Both the position numbers and the translations under genes were made by a program. The notes below the pieces were generated by a model, which was not told the DNA's origin, did no database searches, and saw nothing but the letters and a program-made list of their open reading frames with translations. From Coprobacillus sp. (lineage in GTDB: Bacteria; Bacillota_I; Bacilli_A; RFN20; CAG-826): a DNA stretch of 64,000 nt. Positions 48,274-57,055 of the stretch are shown piece after piece (positions within the stretch are counted from its first letter, which is position 1; each line of letters opens with the position of its first letter). The stretch is from contig JAJQAP010000050.1 in the NCBI GenBank assembly GCA_021203745.1, positions 1 through 64,000 of the forward strand, in the 5' to 3' direction.

Positions 48274-49733
48274 AAGACTATATACATTTAACGATAGAAG
48301 AGTTACATCAAGCCTACCTTAATAATGAGGTAACTCCTTTAGAAGTTGTCACTCAAGTTTTAGACGAAGCGGAAAAAGACACAAATAATGCCTATGAGTA
48401 TATATGCAAAGAAAGAGCCTTAGAGCAAGCAAAAAACCTCAAAGAAGAAGATAAAGGCAATATTTTGTGGGGAATCCCTTATGTTTTAAAGGATAATTAC
48501 TCCACAAAAGACATCCCTACTTGTGCATCTTCAAATATACTTGAGGGATATGTTCCAATCTATTCAAGTGAGGTATTTGATAAACTTGAAAAAGCAGGAG
48601 CGATATTAATTGGTAAAACAACCCTTGATGAACTAGCAATGGGAGGAACAGGAACTTCAGGACATTTAGGTAAAACCTTTAACCCCTATGACCCCACGCA
48701 CGAAAGGATGATTGGTGGATCATCTTGCGGGAGTGCCGCTACAGTTTCTTCTGGTTATATCCCATTCTCTATTGGATCAGATACTGGTGACAGTGTTCGT
48801 AAACCTGCTTCTTACTCAGGTCTAGTGGGTTTTAAACCAACATGGGGAAGAATTTCTAGGTATGGTCTATTCCCTTTTGCTCCATCTTTAGATCATGTTG
48901 GCTACTTTACAAGAAGTGTAAAAGACGCAGCTTCACTCTTAAATATCCTTGCTGTGTATGATGAAAAAGACGCGACAACTTCATCAAAAGAAGTAAAAGA
49001 TTACACTAAAGGATTAGATGGAAATCTTAAAGGATATAAAATCGCAGTTATTGATGAAATACTAAACTCAATAACTGATAAAACAGTAATAGAAGAGTTT
49101 AATAAAACATTAAAGATACTAGAAAAAGAGGGAGCGGTCCTCTCTCATGTTTCTATGGATATAGATCTAGTTAAAGCCATATATCCAACTTATGTTATTA
49201 TCTCGTGCTGCGAAGCAACATCTAACGACGCTAATCTTGATGGCTTAAAGTTTGGTTTAAGAGAAGATGGTAAAACCTATGAAGAGATAATGACTAACAC
49301 CAGAACAAAAGGATTCTCTACCTTAATTAAGAGAAGATTTGTTATCGGTGGTTATTCCCTCTTAAAAGAAAATCAACAAGAACTCTTTTTAAGAGCACAG
49401 AAAGCGAGACACTTAATCGTAGATGCCTTTAATAAAATCTATGAGGAATACGATTTAATCTATTTACCCGCTGCACCATCAATTGCCCCTAAGTTTAGCG
49501 ATGCTAGTGATACATTATCGGATGAGTATCTTATCTCAGATAACTACTTAGCCTTTGCTAATTTTGGTGGTTATCCTTCCTTAACCCTTCCTATAGGTTT
49601 TGAAGCGGGGATGCCGCTTGGCGGAAATATCTCCGGAAGAATCTTTGAAGAAGATAAAGTTTTAAATGCCTCTCTTGCAATAGAGAAAAATCTTCCATAT
49701 TACAATTTATACGCTAAAAAGGAGACAAAATAA
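48270..49733 (+). CDS. gatA: Asp-tRNA(Asn)/Glu-tRNA(Gln) amidotransferase subunit A
   Basis: Amidase subunit that releases ammonia from glutamine. The Ser-cisSer-Lys triad is in place: IPYVLKDNY (Lys near 75), GGSSCGSAATVSSG (near 149-162) and IGSDTGDSVRKPASYSG (near 168-184). The motif differs from most bacteria (SSGGSA and GGSIRQPA): Cys replaces a Gly and DSVRKPA replaces GSIRQPA, a form I associate with Mollicutes. 487 residues is normal. Overlaps gatB by one base. Confidence 0.95.
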   Translation: MKDYIHLTIEELHQAYLNNEVTPLEVVTQVLDEAEKDTNNAYEYICKERALEQAKNLKEEDKGNILWGIPYVLKDNYSTKDIPTCASSNILEGYVPIYSSEVFDKLEKAGAILIGKTTLDELAMGGTGTSGHLGKTFNPYDPTHERMIGGSSCGSAATVSSGYIPFSIGSDTGDSVRKPASYSGLVGFKPTWGRISRYGLFPFAPSLDHVGYFTRSVKDAASLLNILAVYDEKDATTSSKEVKDYTKGLDGNLKGYKIAVIDEILNSITDKTVIEEFNKTLKILEKEGAVLSHVSMDIDLVKAIYPTYVIISCCEATSNDANLDGLKFGLREDGKTYEEIMTNTRTKGFSTLIKRRFVIGGYSLLKENQQELFLRAQKARHLIVDAFNKIYEEYDLIYLPAAPSIAPKFSDASDTLSDEYLISDNYLAFANFGGYPSLTLPIGFEAGMPLGGNISGRIFEEDKVLNASLAIEKNLPYYNLYAKKETK

Positions 49734-51160
49734 TGGAATTTGAAGAAGTAATCGGTCTTGAAATCCATATTGAGATGAAAACAAAAACAAAGATGTTTTC
49801 CTCTTCTCCCGCTCGATATGGAGATATGCCTAACACTAATACCAGTGTTTATGACCTCGCTTTTCCTGGTACTATGCCTACTGTTAATAAAGAGGCAGTG
49901 GTTAAAGGTATCCAAGTGTGTAATGCTCTCCATATGTCTATAGATCCCTTACTTAGATTTGATAGAAAGAACTACTTCTATTCTGATCTTCCTAAAGGTT
50001 ATCAGATTACTCAGTATTTCTATCCTCTTGGAAAAGATGGATATCTAGAGATAAACACAAGTACAGGAAAAAAGAGAATCAATATTGAAAGACTCCATAT
50101 GGAAGAAGATACCGCTAAACAACTCCATGCCTATGACTGTACCTTAATTGATTACAATAGATGTGGCACCCCACTTATTGAGATAGTCTCTAAACCTGAC
50201 CTTAGAAGCGGAGACCAAGCAATGTCTTATATTGAAACAATTAGATCAATTGTCTCATTCCTTGATGTCAGTGATGGAAAGATGGAAGAAGGAAGTCTAA
50301 GATGCGATATTAATGTCTCCGTTAGAGAAAAAGGCTCACCTGCATTTGGCACTAAAGTGGAGATTAAAAACTTAAATAGTATTGCTAATGTTGGTAAAGC
50401 TCTTGACTATGAGTTTAAAAGGCAAGTGGAACTCTTAGAAAAAGGAGAGCCAATATTACAAGAAACAAGAAGATTTGATGAAGCAAAAAGAGAGACAATC
50501 CCTATGCGTAGTAAAACCGATTCTGTAGATTATAAATACTACCCAGAACCAAATATTGTCCCTATTAGACTTAGCCAAGACTTTATCAAAGAGGCAATTG
50601 ACTCCTCAAATGAACTAGCCTCTTCTAAATACGAGAGATACACCGCTAATGGATTATCAGATTATGATGCTTCAGTTATCCTTTCAGATCCAGAAACATC
50701 TAGATACTACGATAAAATTGTCTCTTACGGTGTGTCTTATAAACTCGCCGCTAACTGGGTAAATGGAGATATACAATCAGTTCTAAATAAAGACAATCTA
50801 TCTATCAGTGAGTTTAAACTAACACCTAAACAAATCGCAGATATTATCAAACTTATAGATTGTGGTAAAATAAATAACAAGCAAGCAAGAGAAATATTTG
50901 CTACACTTATAGATAATCCATCATTATCTATAGACACTCTTGCGGCTAAGTATAATGAAGGAATGATCTCCTCAAACGATGAGTTAACAAAGATTGTTAA
51001 TGAAGTTCTAGATGAGAATAGTCAGTCTATTGCTGATTATAAGTCAGGTCATGATAACGCCCTTAGATACCTAATGGGACAGGTTATGAAAAAAACACAA
51101 GGTAAAGTAAACCCTAAGGATGCAAACGAAGTTTTATTAAATGAATTAAATCGGAGGTAA
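49733..51160 (+). CDS. gatB: Asp-tRNA(Asn)/Glu-tRNA(Gln) amidotransferase subunit B
   Basis: Kinase-like subunit that activates the misacylated tRNA and receives ammonia from GatA. Features: EEVIGLEIHIEMKTKTKMF at the start, GTMPTVNKEAV, RKNYFYSDLPKGYQITQY near 75, MEEDTAKQLH, the VEIKNLNSIANVGKALDYE segment near 205, DYKYYPEPN near 265, and the C-terminal YqeY-like tail domain. 475 residues, complete. With AsnRS encoded nearby, the likely substrate is Glu-tRNA-Gln. Confidence 0.96.
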   Translation: MEFEEVIGLEIHIEMKTKTKMFSSSPARYGDMPNTNTSVYDLAFPGTMPTVNKEAVVKGIQVCNALHMSIDPLLRFDRKNYFYSDLPKGYQITQYFYPLGKDGYLEINTSTGKKRINIERLHMEEDTAKQLHAYDCTLIDYNRCGTPLIEIVSKPDLRSGDQAMSYIETIRSIVSFLDVSDGKMEEGSLRCDINVSVREKGSPAFGTKVEIKNLNSIANVGKALDYEFKRQVELLEKGEPILQETRRFDEAKRETIPMRSKTDSVDYKYYPEPNIVPIRLSQDFIKEAIDSSNELASSKYERYTANGLSDYDASVILSDPETSRYYDKIVSYGVSYKLAANWVNGDIQSVLNKDNLSISEFKLTPKQIADIIKLIDCGKINNKQAREIFATLIDNPSLSIDTLAAKYNEGMISSNDELTKIVNEVLDENSQSIADYKSGHDNALRYLMGQVMKKTQGKVNPKDANEVLLNELNRR

Positions 51161-51165
51161 ATAAA

Positions 51166-52185
51166 ATGGGAAAGATATTAGTTACAGGTGGAACAGGTTA
51201 TATCGGTAGCCACACTGTCGTAGAATTAATTAAAAATGGATACGATCCAGTGATCGTTGATAATTTATGCAACTCTAAAATTGAAGTCTTAAATCGTCTT
51301 GAAACAATATGCGGAGTGAGACCTAAATTCTATCAAATCTCTGTCCAAGATAAAGAAGCGATGAGACAAGTCTTTGAAGAAAATGAAATTGATGCGATTA
51401 TTCATTTTGCCGGCCTTAAGAGTGTTGGTGAATCGGTTTTATATCCAGAGAAGTATTACTCTAATAACGTAGGCTCTTCAAAAGTTCTTTTAGAGCTCAT
51501 GGATGAATACCGTGTTCATAATATCGTCTTCTCTTCAAGCGCGACTGTCTATGGAGTGCCTGAAAGAATGCCAATTGTGGAGAGTGATCCTATTGGTAAC
51601 TGCTCCTCTCCATATGGAGATACCAAGTATCAAATTGAACTACTTTTAATGGATTATGCGAAGACACATGAAGACGCAAACGTTGCAATTCTCCGTTATT
51701 TTAATCCAATTGGCGCTCATCCATCAGGATTAATTGGTGAATATCCTACAGGAATTCCAAATAACTTAATGCCTTATATTACCCAAGTTGCCGTCGGCAC
51801 ACTAGAGTGCCTAACAGTGTTTGGTGGCGATTATGATACAAGAGATGGATCTTGCATTAGAGACTATATCCACGTCTGTGATCTTGCCGAGGGTCATGTC
51901 TACGCTCTACATAAGTTAGAGACTAAACCTGGACTAGTTATATATAACCTAGGTACAGGAAGAGGCACAACAGTGCTAGAACTCGTCCACGCTTTTGAAG
52001 AAGCAAACAACATGAAGATTAACTATAAAGTGGGCGCTAGAAGAGACGGAGATGTACCTGAAAACTACGCAAACTGCGATAAAGCCTATAAAGAGATGGG
52101 ATGGAAGGCCACAAGAACAATTAAAGATGCCTGTCGAGATTCTTGGAACTGGCAATCAAAGAACCCACATGGATATGACAAATAG
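51166..52185 (+). CDS. galE: UDP-glucose 4-epimerase
   Basis: A 339-residue short-chain dehydrogenase fold enzyme interconverting UDP-glucose and UDP-galactose. NAD-binding GGTGYIGS at 8-15, catalytic SSSATVYG near 125 and YGDTK (Tyr150, Lys154), and GIPNNLMPYITQVAVG near 200 that shapes the sugar pocket. It follows gatB by 5 bases with a GGAGG site, so it is likely co-transcribed. It would feed the surface glycan and glycolipid glycosyltransferases seen in the window. Confidence 0.95.
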   Translation: MGKILVTGGTGYIGSHTVVELIKNGYDPVIVDNLCNSKIEVLNRLETICGVRPKFYQISVQDKEAMRQVFEENEIDAIIHFAGLKSVGESVLYPEKYYSNNVGSSKVLLELMDEYRVHNIVFSSSATVYGVPERMPIVESDPIGNCSSPYGDTKYQIELLLMDYAKTHEDANVAILRYFNPIGAHPSGLIGEYPTGIPNNLMPYITQVAVGTLECLTVFGGDYDTRDGSCIRDYIHVCDLAEGHVYALHKLETKPGLVIYNLGTGRGTTVLELVHAFEEANNMKINYKVGARRDGDVPENYANCDKAYKEMGWKATRTIKDACRDSWNWQSKNPHGYDK

Positions 52186-52193
52186 GAGAGATT

Positions 52194-53123
52194 ATGGGAA
52201 AGTTAGAAACAATTAAAGTGGAAAGAAATGGACTAGTCGCTTTTGGCCAGTCTTGGACAGTGGAAGATTCCATTGCTAATGTTGTCATAATGTCAGGCAT
52301 GGAAGAGCATGCAATGCGTTATGACGATTTTGCGCGTTTTTTAAATGATAATGGATTTAATGTGTACGCAATCGATAACTTTGGACAAGGCGCAAACGTC
52401 TTACCAGATAAATCTAATTTAGGTGTTGTTCCTTACTCCGCCTTTAGAAAACAAGTGCAAATGGTGGATGCTCTTGTGGAAAAGCTAAGAATATCCGCAC
52501 GTCCAACCTTTATCTTTGCCCACTCCATGGGTGCAATACTCGCGCAAGATTATATCCAAAGATACACTCATCACGTGAGTAAAGTTGTCCTTTGTGGAGC
52601 TATGGGTCATAACTATTTAGTGCCACTTGGCTATCAACTTGCGAAATTAATAACTACAGAAAAGAATCGTAATAAAAAATCGAGAGTGTTATCCGCGCTT
52701 CTCTTTGGTTCCTTTAATCGTAAGATTAAGAATAAAAGAACAAAGTACGATTGGATTTGTACAAGAGAAGAAGTCGTCGATAAGTATATCGAAGATCCTC
52801 TATGTGGATATGGAGAGAACAATGGATTCTGCCTAGAACTATTAAAAGGTATGAATCGTCTCTATAAGAAAAAGTTCCTTCAAAAGATTAGGAAGGATCT
52901 TGATATATTCATTATCTCTGGTGCTAGTGATCCTGTCAGTGGTTATGGTAAATATGTTAAATCACTCGATAAGATGTATAAGAAACTTGGTCTTACACAT
53001 GTCGGCACAAAAATCTATCCAAATTCAAGGCATGAACTTCTAAATGATGTCGATAAAGAAGAAGTCTATCAAGATATTCTCACCTTCTTTAAAGCGGATC
53101 TAGAAGAAAAGAATGTTGTCTGA
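52194..53123 (+). CDS. Alpha/beta hydrolase (monoacylglycerol lipase / lysophospholipase type)
   Basis: A 309-residue hydrolase of the PldB/Hydrolase_4 class. The nucleophile elbow is FAHSMGAILAQDYIQRY near 108 (Ser111), the acid is likely in IISGASDPVSGYGKYV near 243, and the catalytic His in YPNSRHELLNDV near 281. No signal peptide, so it acts on the inside, probably on membrane-derived lipids. It starts 8 bases after galE with a GGAGAG site, closing the gat-galE transcript. Confidence 0.85.
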   Translation: MGKLETIKVERNGLVAFGQSWTVEDSIANVVIMSGMEEHAMRYDDFARFLNDNGFNVYAIDNFGQGANVLPDKSNLGVVPYSAFRKQVQMVDALVEKLRISARPTFIFAHSMGAILAQDYIQRYTHHVSKVVLCGAMGHNYLVPLGYQLAKLITTEKNRNKKSRVLSALLFGSFNRKIKNKRTKYDWICTREEVVDKYIEDPLCGYGENNGFCLELLKGMNRLYKKKFLQKIRKDLDIFIISGASDPVSGYGKYVKSLDKMYKKLGLTHVGTKIYPNSRHELLNDVDKEEVYQDILTFFKADLEEKNVV

Positions 53124-53129
53124 CAATTT

Positions 53130-53205
53130 GGCCTCCTAGCGTAATGGATAACGCAATCGCCTCCTAAGCGATAGACTTCGAGTTCGAGTCTCGAGGAGGC
53201 CGCCA
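53130..53205 (+). tRNA. tRNA-Arg (anticodon CCT)
   Basis: Cloverleaf: acceptor GGCCTCC/GGAGGCC with G discriminator, D-arm AGCGTAATGGATAACGC, anticodon stem ATCGC/GCGAT around loop CTCCTAA (anticodon CCU), T-arm with GTTCGAGTC, and an encoded CCA at 53203-53205. It reads AGG. It begins 6 bases after the hydrolase stop and is followed by a terminator, so it may be the last unit of that transcript. Confidence 0.97.
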
Positions 53206-53218
53206 GGATAAATAAAAA

Positions 53219-53249
53219 CCCCGCAACAATATGCGGGGTATTTTATTTT
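53219..53249. terminator. Terminator after tRNA-Arg, shared with the convergent nitroreductase gene
   Basis: Stem CCCCGCA/TGCGGGG (53219-53225 with 53232-53238), loop ACAATA, followed by TATTTTATTTT on the + strand and flanked by A-rich sequence that provides T residues on the - strand. Confidence 0.9.
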
Positions 53250-53258
53250 GCAAAGTTT

Positions 53259-53765
53259 TTACTTTACGAGGTGAACTCTTGAAGCGTCGTAACGCGAAAC
53301 TTGTTCTTTTACTTCGCCTTTATGTCCAACTGGAATCAACGCAAATGGTGTCAACTCCTCACCGATTCCTAGTGTCTCTTTGACTTGAGCAATTCTTTGC
53401 TCATTTGGACTGACACCTTGCCAAACCGCACCAAGTCCAAGCTCCTCGATTTCGATGAGCATGTTTTGGCAGCATGAAGCAAGATCAATATCTCGGTAAG
53501 GAAGAGTCATTGGATTTTCCGCTTTAGTGCGGTAGCAAGGAACAATGACAACATCCGCTCCTTCACACACAGCAGCGTTCTGGGGGAAGTTTGCTAGTTT
53601 TGGTTTTAATTCCTTGTTTCTCACAACATAGAATTCCCATGGTTGGTTATTCATTGCGTTTGCCGCTTGCATACCTGCAGCAATAATCTTTGTAACTTCT
53701 TGGTCTGTTACTGGTTCATTAGTAAAAACTCTTGTTGAAGTTCTTGTAAAAATTGGGTCTGCCAT
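53259..53765 (-). CDS. Nitroreductase family protein
   Basis: A 168-residue FMN oxidoreductase. RTSTRVFTNEPVTDQEVTKI is the N-terminal FMN-phosphate site, followed by ANAMNNQPWEFYVVRN near 42, a middle DIDLASCCQNMLIEIEELGLG and WQGVSPNEQR near 115. It acts as a dimer on NAD(P)H and quinone- or nitro-type acceptors; the natural substrate is unknown. The inner ATG at 53765 is used as start because the GGAGG ribosome site overlaps the earlier ATG. Reverse-strand TATAAT at 53794-53789. Confidence 0.9.
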   Translation of the reverse strand: MADPIFTRTSTRVFTNEPVTDQEVTKIIAAGMQAANAMNNQPWEFYVVRNKELKPKLANFPQNAAVCEGADVVIVPCYRTKAENPMTLPYRDIDLASCCQNMLIEIEELGLGAVWQGVSPNEQRIAQVKETLGIGEELTPFALIPVGHKGEVKEQVSRYDASRVHLVK

Positions 53766-53826
53766 ATTTATTGCCTCCATTTAGTATATTATAACGCATT
53801 CCTTTAATATTGAGTTAATACCTATC

Positions 53827-53856
53827 TTGAAAAATAAACATTTTTTATTTTATAAT
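53827..53856 (+). promoter_or_regulatory. tRNA-Ala promoter
   Basis: TTGAAA (53827-53832), 18 bases, TATAAT (53851-53856). Predicted start near 53863, about 9 bases before the mature tRNA end. It probably also transcribes the glycosyltransferase gene downstream. Confidence 0.75.
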
Positions 53857-53871
53857 AAATCTACCTAGTGT

Positions 53872-53947
53872 GGGGCTGTAGCTCAGCTGGAAGAGCGCCT
53901 CCATGGCATGGAGGAGGTCGGGGGTTCGAGCCCCCTTAGCTCCACCA
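53872..53947 (+). tRNA. tRNA-Ala (anticodon GGC)
   Basis: Acceptor GGGGCTG with the GGGGTT-type pairing to TAGCTCC, D-arm AGCTCAGCTGGAAGAGC, anticodon stem CCTCC/GGAGG around loop ATGGCAT (anticodon GGC), T-arm GGGGGTTCGAGCCCCC and an encoded CCA at 53945-53947. It is followed after 12 bases by the start codon of a glycosyltransferase gene with no terminator between. Confidence 0.97.
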
Positions 53948-53959
53948 TTTTTATTTACT

Positions 53960-54982
53960 ATGAAAGTATTATTATACGCAGAAGGTTTAAAAACAATTGG
54001 CAAGAGTGGACTTGGTAAAGCCATTCAGCATCAGATGCAAGCGCTAGATTATGAAGGTATTGCCTACACCCTTAACCCTAAAGATGATTATGATATTCTT
54101 CATATAAATACCTACTTCTTTAAGTCTTATTTTCTTGCTAGAAAAGCTCATAAAAAAGGAAAGAAGGTTGTTTTTCACGCCCACTCAACAGAAGAGGACT
54201 ATAAGAATGGGTTTATTTTAAATCACGCAACCTCGAAACTCTTTAAGTGGTGGATAACAAGAAACTATAAACTAGGTGATGTTATAGTAACACCAACACC
54301 ATATTCAAAAGGACTTCTAGAAGGATATAAAGGACTAGAAGATAAAAAGGTCTACGCTATATCTAACGGCATTGATACAAACTTCTTTAAAAAAGACGAT
54401 GAAGCAGGAAGACAGTTTAGAGAGAAGTATGGAATAAAAGATGATGAAAAGGTCATCATTGGAATTGGTCTCTATATTGAAAGAAAAGGAATTGTCGATT
54501 TTGTCGAACTAGCAAAAAGACTCCCTCAATATAAGTTCATTTGGTTTGGATCTTCTCCCCTTGTGGCATCCACTCCAAAAGCAAGAAAAGCGGTTCATAC
54601 TAAATTAGATAATCTTGTTTTCGCGGGATATGTAGAAAAAGAAACGATAAAAGCCGCTCTTAATGGTTGTGATTTATATCTATTCCCAACCCTAGAAGAG
54701 ACAGAAGGAATCCCTATCATTGAGGCGATTGCGTGTAAAGCAAATGCCATAATCAGAGATATCCCAATCTTTAGTGGTTGGCTAAATGATTGTGAAAATG
54801 TCTACAAGGCAAAAGATGTCGATGAATTTGAAAAAAAGATTGTAGACTTTTTAGAAGGTAGACTCCCATCGCTTGTCGAAAACGCTTATCCTCTTGCCGC
54901 AGAAAGAGACATCCAAGAAGTCGGTAAAAGTCTTAAAAAAGTCTATGACGATGTTTTAAACGGAAACACAAAAAAAGAGTAA
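53960..54982 (+). CDS. Glycosyltransferase family 4, possibly glycolipid synthase
   Basis: A 340-residue GT-B enzyme. VIVTPTPYSKGLL and AISNGIDTNFFKKDD lead into the donor domain, with GIGLYIERKGIVDFVELAKR near 180 and the EX7E motif EETEGIPIIEAIACK near 255. It resembles diacylglycerol glucosyltransferases of Acholeplasma and relatives, but acceptor use cannot be proved from sequence. The frame is open back into tRNA-Ala, so the true start is the first ATG after the tRNA, at 53960. There is no ribosome site, and the mRNA 5' end would be created by tRNA processing. Confidence 0.85.
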   Translation: MKVLLYAEGLKTIGKSGLGKAIQHQMQALDYEGIAYTLNPKDDYDILHINTYFFKSYFLARKAHKKGKKVVFHAHSTEEDYKNGFILNHATSKLFKWWITRNYKLGDVIVTPTPYSKGLLEGYKGLEDKKVYAISNGIDTNFFKKDDEAGRQFREKYGIKDDEKVIIGIGLYIERKGIVDFVELAKRLPQYKFIWFGSSPLVASTPKARKAVHTKLDNLVFAGYVEKETIKAALNGCDLYLFPTLEETEGIPIIEAIACKANAIIRDIPIFSGWLNDCENVYKAKDVDEFEKKIVDFLEGRLPSLVENAYPLAAERDIQEVGKSLKKVYDDVLNGNTKKE

Positions 54983-55003
54983 AATCTTAAAATAAACTAT
55001 TAT

Positions 55004-55039
55004 AAAACCCCCCATTTTTATGGAGTTTTATTTTATTTG
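55004..55039 (+). terminator. Imperfect terminator after the glycosyltransferase
   Basis: AAAAC..CCAT (55004-55015) pairs with ATGG.GTTTT (55020-55029) around an internal loop, followed by ATTTTATTT. The hairpin contains an ATG at 55020 that opens the carD frame, which argues against that start. Confidence 0.55.
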
Positions 55040-55091
55040 CTACATTTTTGGGGCAGAATGTGGCATAATAATGATAGGAGTTCATGGTGGG

Positions 55092-55583
55092 ATGTATGAA
55101 GTTAATACAGTTGTGATGCATAAGCGTGAAGGTTTATGCACGATTAATGGAATCGTCGATATGGGTGGAAAGAAGTACTTCCAACTCAATGCTAAGAGAG
55201 GCGAGGGAGATAATATTTATGTCCCAGTTGAAACCGCTGACGGCATAATCCGTCCTCTCATGAGTAAAGAAGTAGCGAATTCCATTTTACTTTATATGCG
55301 CGATCTTTCCGATGAGATTATCGCTAATACAAAGCAAAGACGAGACTACTTTAAAAAGAAACTATTATCTGGAAATGTAGAAGATATAGTTTATTTAGCT
55401 AAGCAATTATATCTCTATAATACGGAAAAAGACCTTCCTGCAGATGTGCATTTTGGGTCTATTGATATTGAACTCTTAGAGCAAGCCACGAATATCTTAT
55501 TTGATGAGTTTGAATATATCTTTAATCTCAATAGAGAAGGTATATATGACTATATCAATCAGATTCTATCATCCACTAAATAG
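55092..55583 (+). CDS. CarD/CdnL-family transcription regulator
   Basis: A 163-residue protein. The N-terminal 60 residues form the CarD RNAP-interaction Tudor-like domain (VNTVVMHKREGLCTINGIV, YFQLNAKRG, IYVPVET), and the rest is a helical DNA-contacting domain. In other bacteria CdnL/CarD stabilises the open promoter complex, often at rRNA promoters. An extended -10 (TG-G-CATAAT, 55061-55069) predicts a start near 55076, which rules out the earlier in-frame ATG codons at 55020 and 55071 and supports 55092. It overlaps the convergent phosphatase gene by 8 bases. Confidence 0.82.
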   Translation: MYEVNTVVMHKREGLCTINGIVDMGGKKYFQLNAKRGEGDNIYVPVETADGIIRPLMSKEVANSILLYMRDLSDEIIANTKQRRDYFKKKLLSGNVEDIVYLAKQLYLYNTEKDLPADVHFGSIDIELLEQATNILFDEFEYIFNLNREGIYDYINQILSSTK

Positions 55584-56394
55584 TTAAATATTTATCCCTA
55601 AGAATTGATATTTCCTCGTCAGTGACATGGAAATATTTTTTTATGTACTCGAGTGTGGTCCCTGCTTTTTCATGCATGGTGTCTAGCATTGCATCGATAT
55701 ATTCTTCCTTAACATTCATCGTGCCGTCTAAAATCTCTGCAAATGTATCCATGCCCGCTTCTTTTGCTTTGTTTATTCTCTCGTTATTTTCTTTTCCTAC
55801 ATATTTATCGGTGAGCATGTAATCTTCTTTAATGGTTTTATCATCCACCCCTAAGATAGAAAGGATCAATGCACTAGCGGCACCCGTTCTATCTTTACCC
55901 CCTGCACAGTGATAAATAACCGCTTTATCATCATCTTCATTAATTAAAATGTCGAGAAATTTTTTAAACTGAGAAATACAAAAATCATTGGTCACAAAAT
56001 CGATGTAGTTTTGTTTCATCATTTTATAGATTGAAAAGCCTGGCATTGTGTCATAAAGAACTTTAATTTTATCCATAAATGAAGCATGCTCATTGTCCGC
56101 TTGAAGTCTTGATAACATATCTTCATTTGGTGTTTCGCTAAAGATTGGAAGATGGATATACTCTACACCTTCGAGAGGAACATCCTTACTTTGTTCCTTT
56201 TCATCTTCATTCCTAAAATCGATGAGTTTATCAACATGTAACTCATTTGTTAAAAACTCTGCATCTTTTTCGCTCACCTTCCAAAATGCAGCGCTTCTGA
56301 TTAGATGATTATCCTTTACTGTTTTTCCATCAGTTGTCTTATATCCACCTAAATCTCGAATATTTTTTACAAAATCTAATTTAATTTCCTTCAT
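55576..56394 (-). CDS. Protein-tyrosine phosphatase-like enzyme (Y_phosphatase3)
   Basis: A 272-residue phosphatase of the bacterial tyrosine/lipid phosphatase class. N-terminal KNIRDLGGYKTTDGKTV and LIRSAAF are typical; the P-loop is YHCAGGKDRTGAAS with nucleophile Cys near 161. Family members act on phosphotyrosine or phosphoinositides. It is the last gene of a tight reverse-strand operon: it overlaps the HAD gene by 14 bases. Its 3' end overlaps carD by 8 bases. Confidence 0.88.
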   Translation of the reverse strand: MKEIKLDFVKNIRDLGGYKTTDGKTVKDNHLIRSAAFWKVSEKDAEFLTNELHVDKLIDFRNEDEKEQSKDVPLEGVEYIHLPIFSETPNEDMLSRLQADNEHASFMDKIKVLYDTMPGFSIYKMMKQNYIDFVTNDFCISQFKKFLDILINEDDDKAVIYHCAGGKDRTGAASALILSILGVDDKTIKEDYMLTDKYVGKENNERINKAKEAGMDTFAEILDGTMNVKEEYIDAMLDTMHEKAGTTLEYIKKYFHVTDEEISILRDKYLTI

Positions 56395-57055
56395 TTTCCT
56401 TTGACCATCCCCTTATTGTTTCTAATAACTCCGCAATAGAATCGACGAGTTTAAAACTGCCGAGTTTTTCAAGATATTCTCTTGGTTTAAATCCCCAAGA
56501 AACTAAAATTGCTTTTATTCCTACATTATTTGCCATATCTAGATCAACATCGGAATCACCGATGACAATTCCATTTTTAACATCTAGTCCTAACTCTTCA
56601 ATTGGACGCATGATAACTTCTTTTGCGGGTTTTTTAGGGAAGCCTTTCATATCGCCCTGTACGAAATCAAAGATACCAGGGAAGAATTTGTCCACAAGAT
56701 GCTCGGTTACCTCTTGGAGTTTGTTAGACACTAAAATGAGAATGTAACCTTCTTCCTTTAGTTGATGCAACATATCAACCACCCCATCATAGGGTTTAGT
56801 GAGTTCATCGTAGTGATCTTTGTAAATCTCTGTAAATCTATCGAGGCATTTCTGATAGAGGGGGTTTTCTTCCTGGTCAGGTAGACATCTTGCCACAAGT
56901 TTGGCCACTCCATTACCGACAAAGGATTTAATTTCTTCATAACTCCTAATTGGAAAACCATTCTCGCTTATTGCGATGTTTGTGGCGTTCATTAAATCCC
57001 CGAGGGTATCGAGTAATGTGCCGTCTAGATCAAAGAGTAGAATGTTCTTTTTCAT
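56381..57055 (-). CDS. HAD-superfamily phosphatase, phosphoglycolate phosphatase-like
   Basis: A 224-residue HAD hydrolase: motif I LFDLDGTLLDTLGDL near residue 6 (Asp nucleophile and Asp+2), a four-helix cap (residues about 20-85), motif II ILVSNK near 108, and motif IV VIGDSDVDLDMANN near 165. This is the Gph/PpaX group, which hydrolyses phosphoglycolate or pyrophosphate; the substrate is not determined by sequence. It overlaps the sirtuin gene by 26 bases upstream and the tyrosine phosphatase gene by 14 bases. Confidence 0.88.
   Translation of the reverse strand: MKKNILLFDLDGTLLDTLGDLMNATNIAISENGFPIRSYEEIKSFVGNGVAKLVARCLPDQEENPLYQKCLDRFTEIYKDHYDELTKPYDGVVDMLHQLKEEGYILILVSNKLQEVTEHLVDKFFPGIFDFVQGDMKGFPKKPAKEVIMRPIEELGLDVKNGIVIGDSDVDLDMANNVGIKAILVSWGFKPREYLEKLGSFKLVDSIAELLETIRGWSKENEGN

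Noticed and set aside
53903..53959. Glycosyltransferase start inside tRNA-Ala
   Set aside because: The segment is the tRNA itself; the first family-like residues begin at the ATG at 53960.
55020..55091. Longer carD start
   Set aside because: The ATG at 55020 lies in the preceding terminator hairpin, and the one at 55071 lies before the predicted transcription start.
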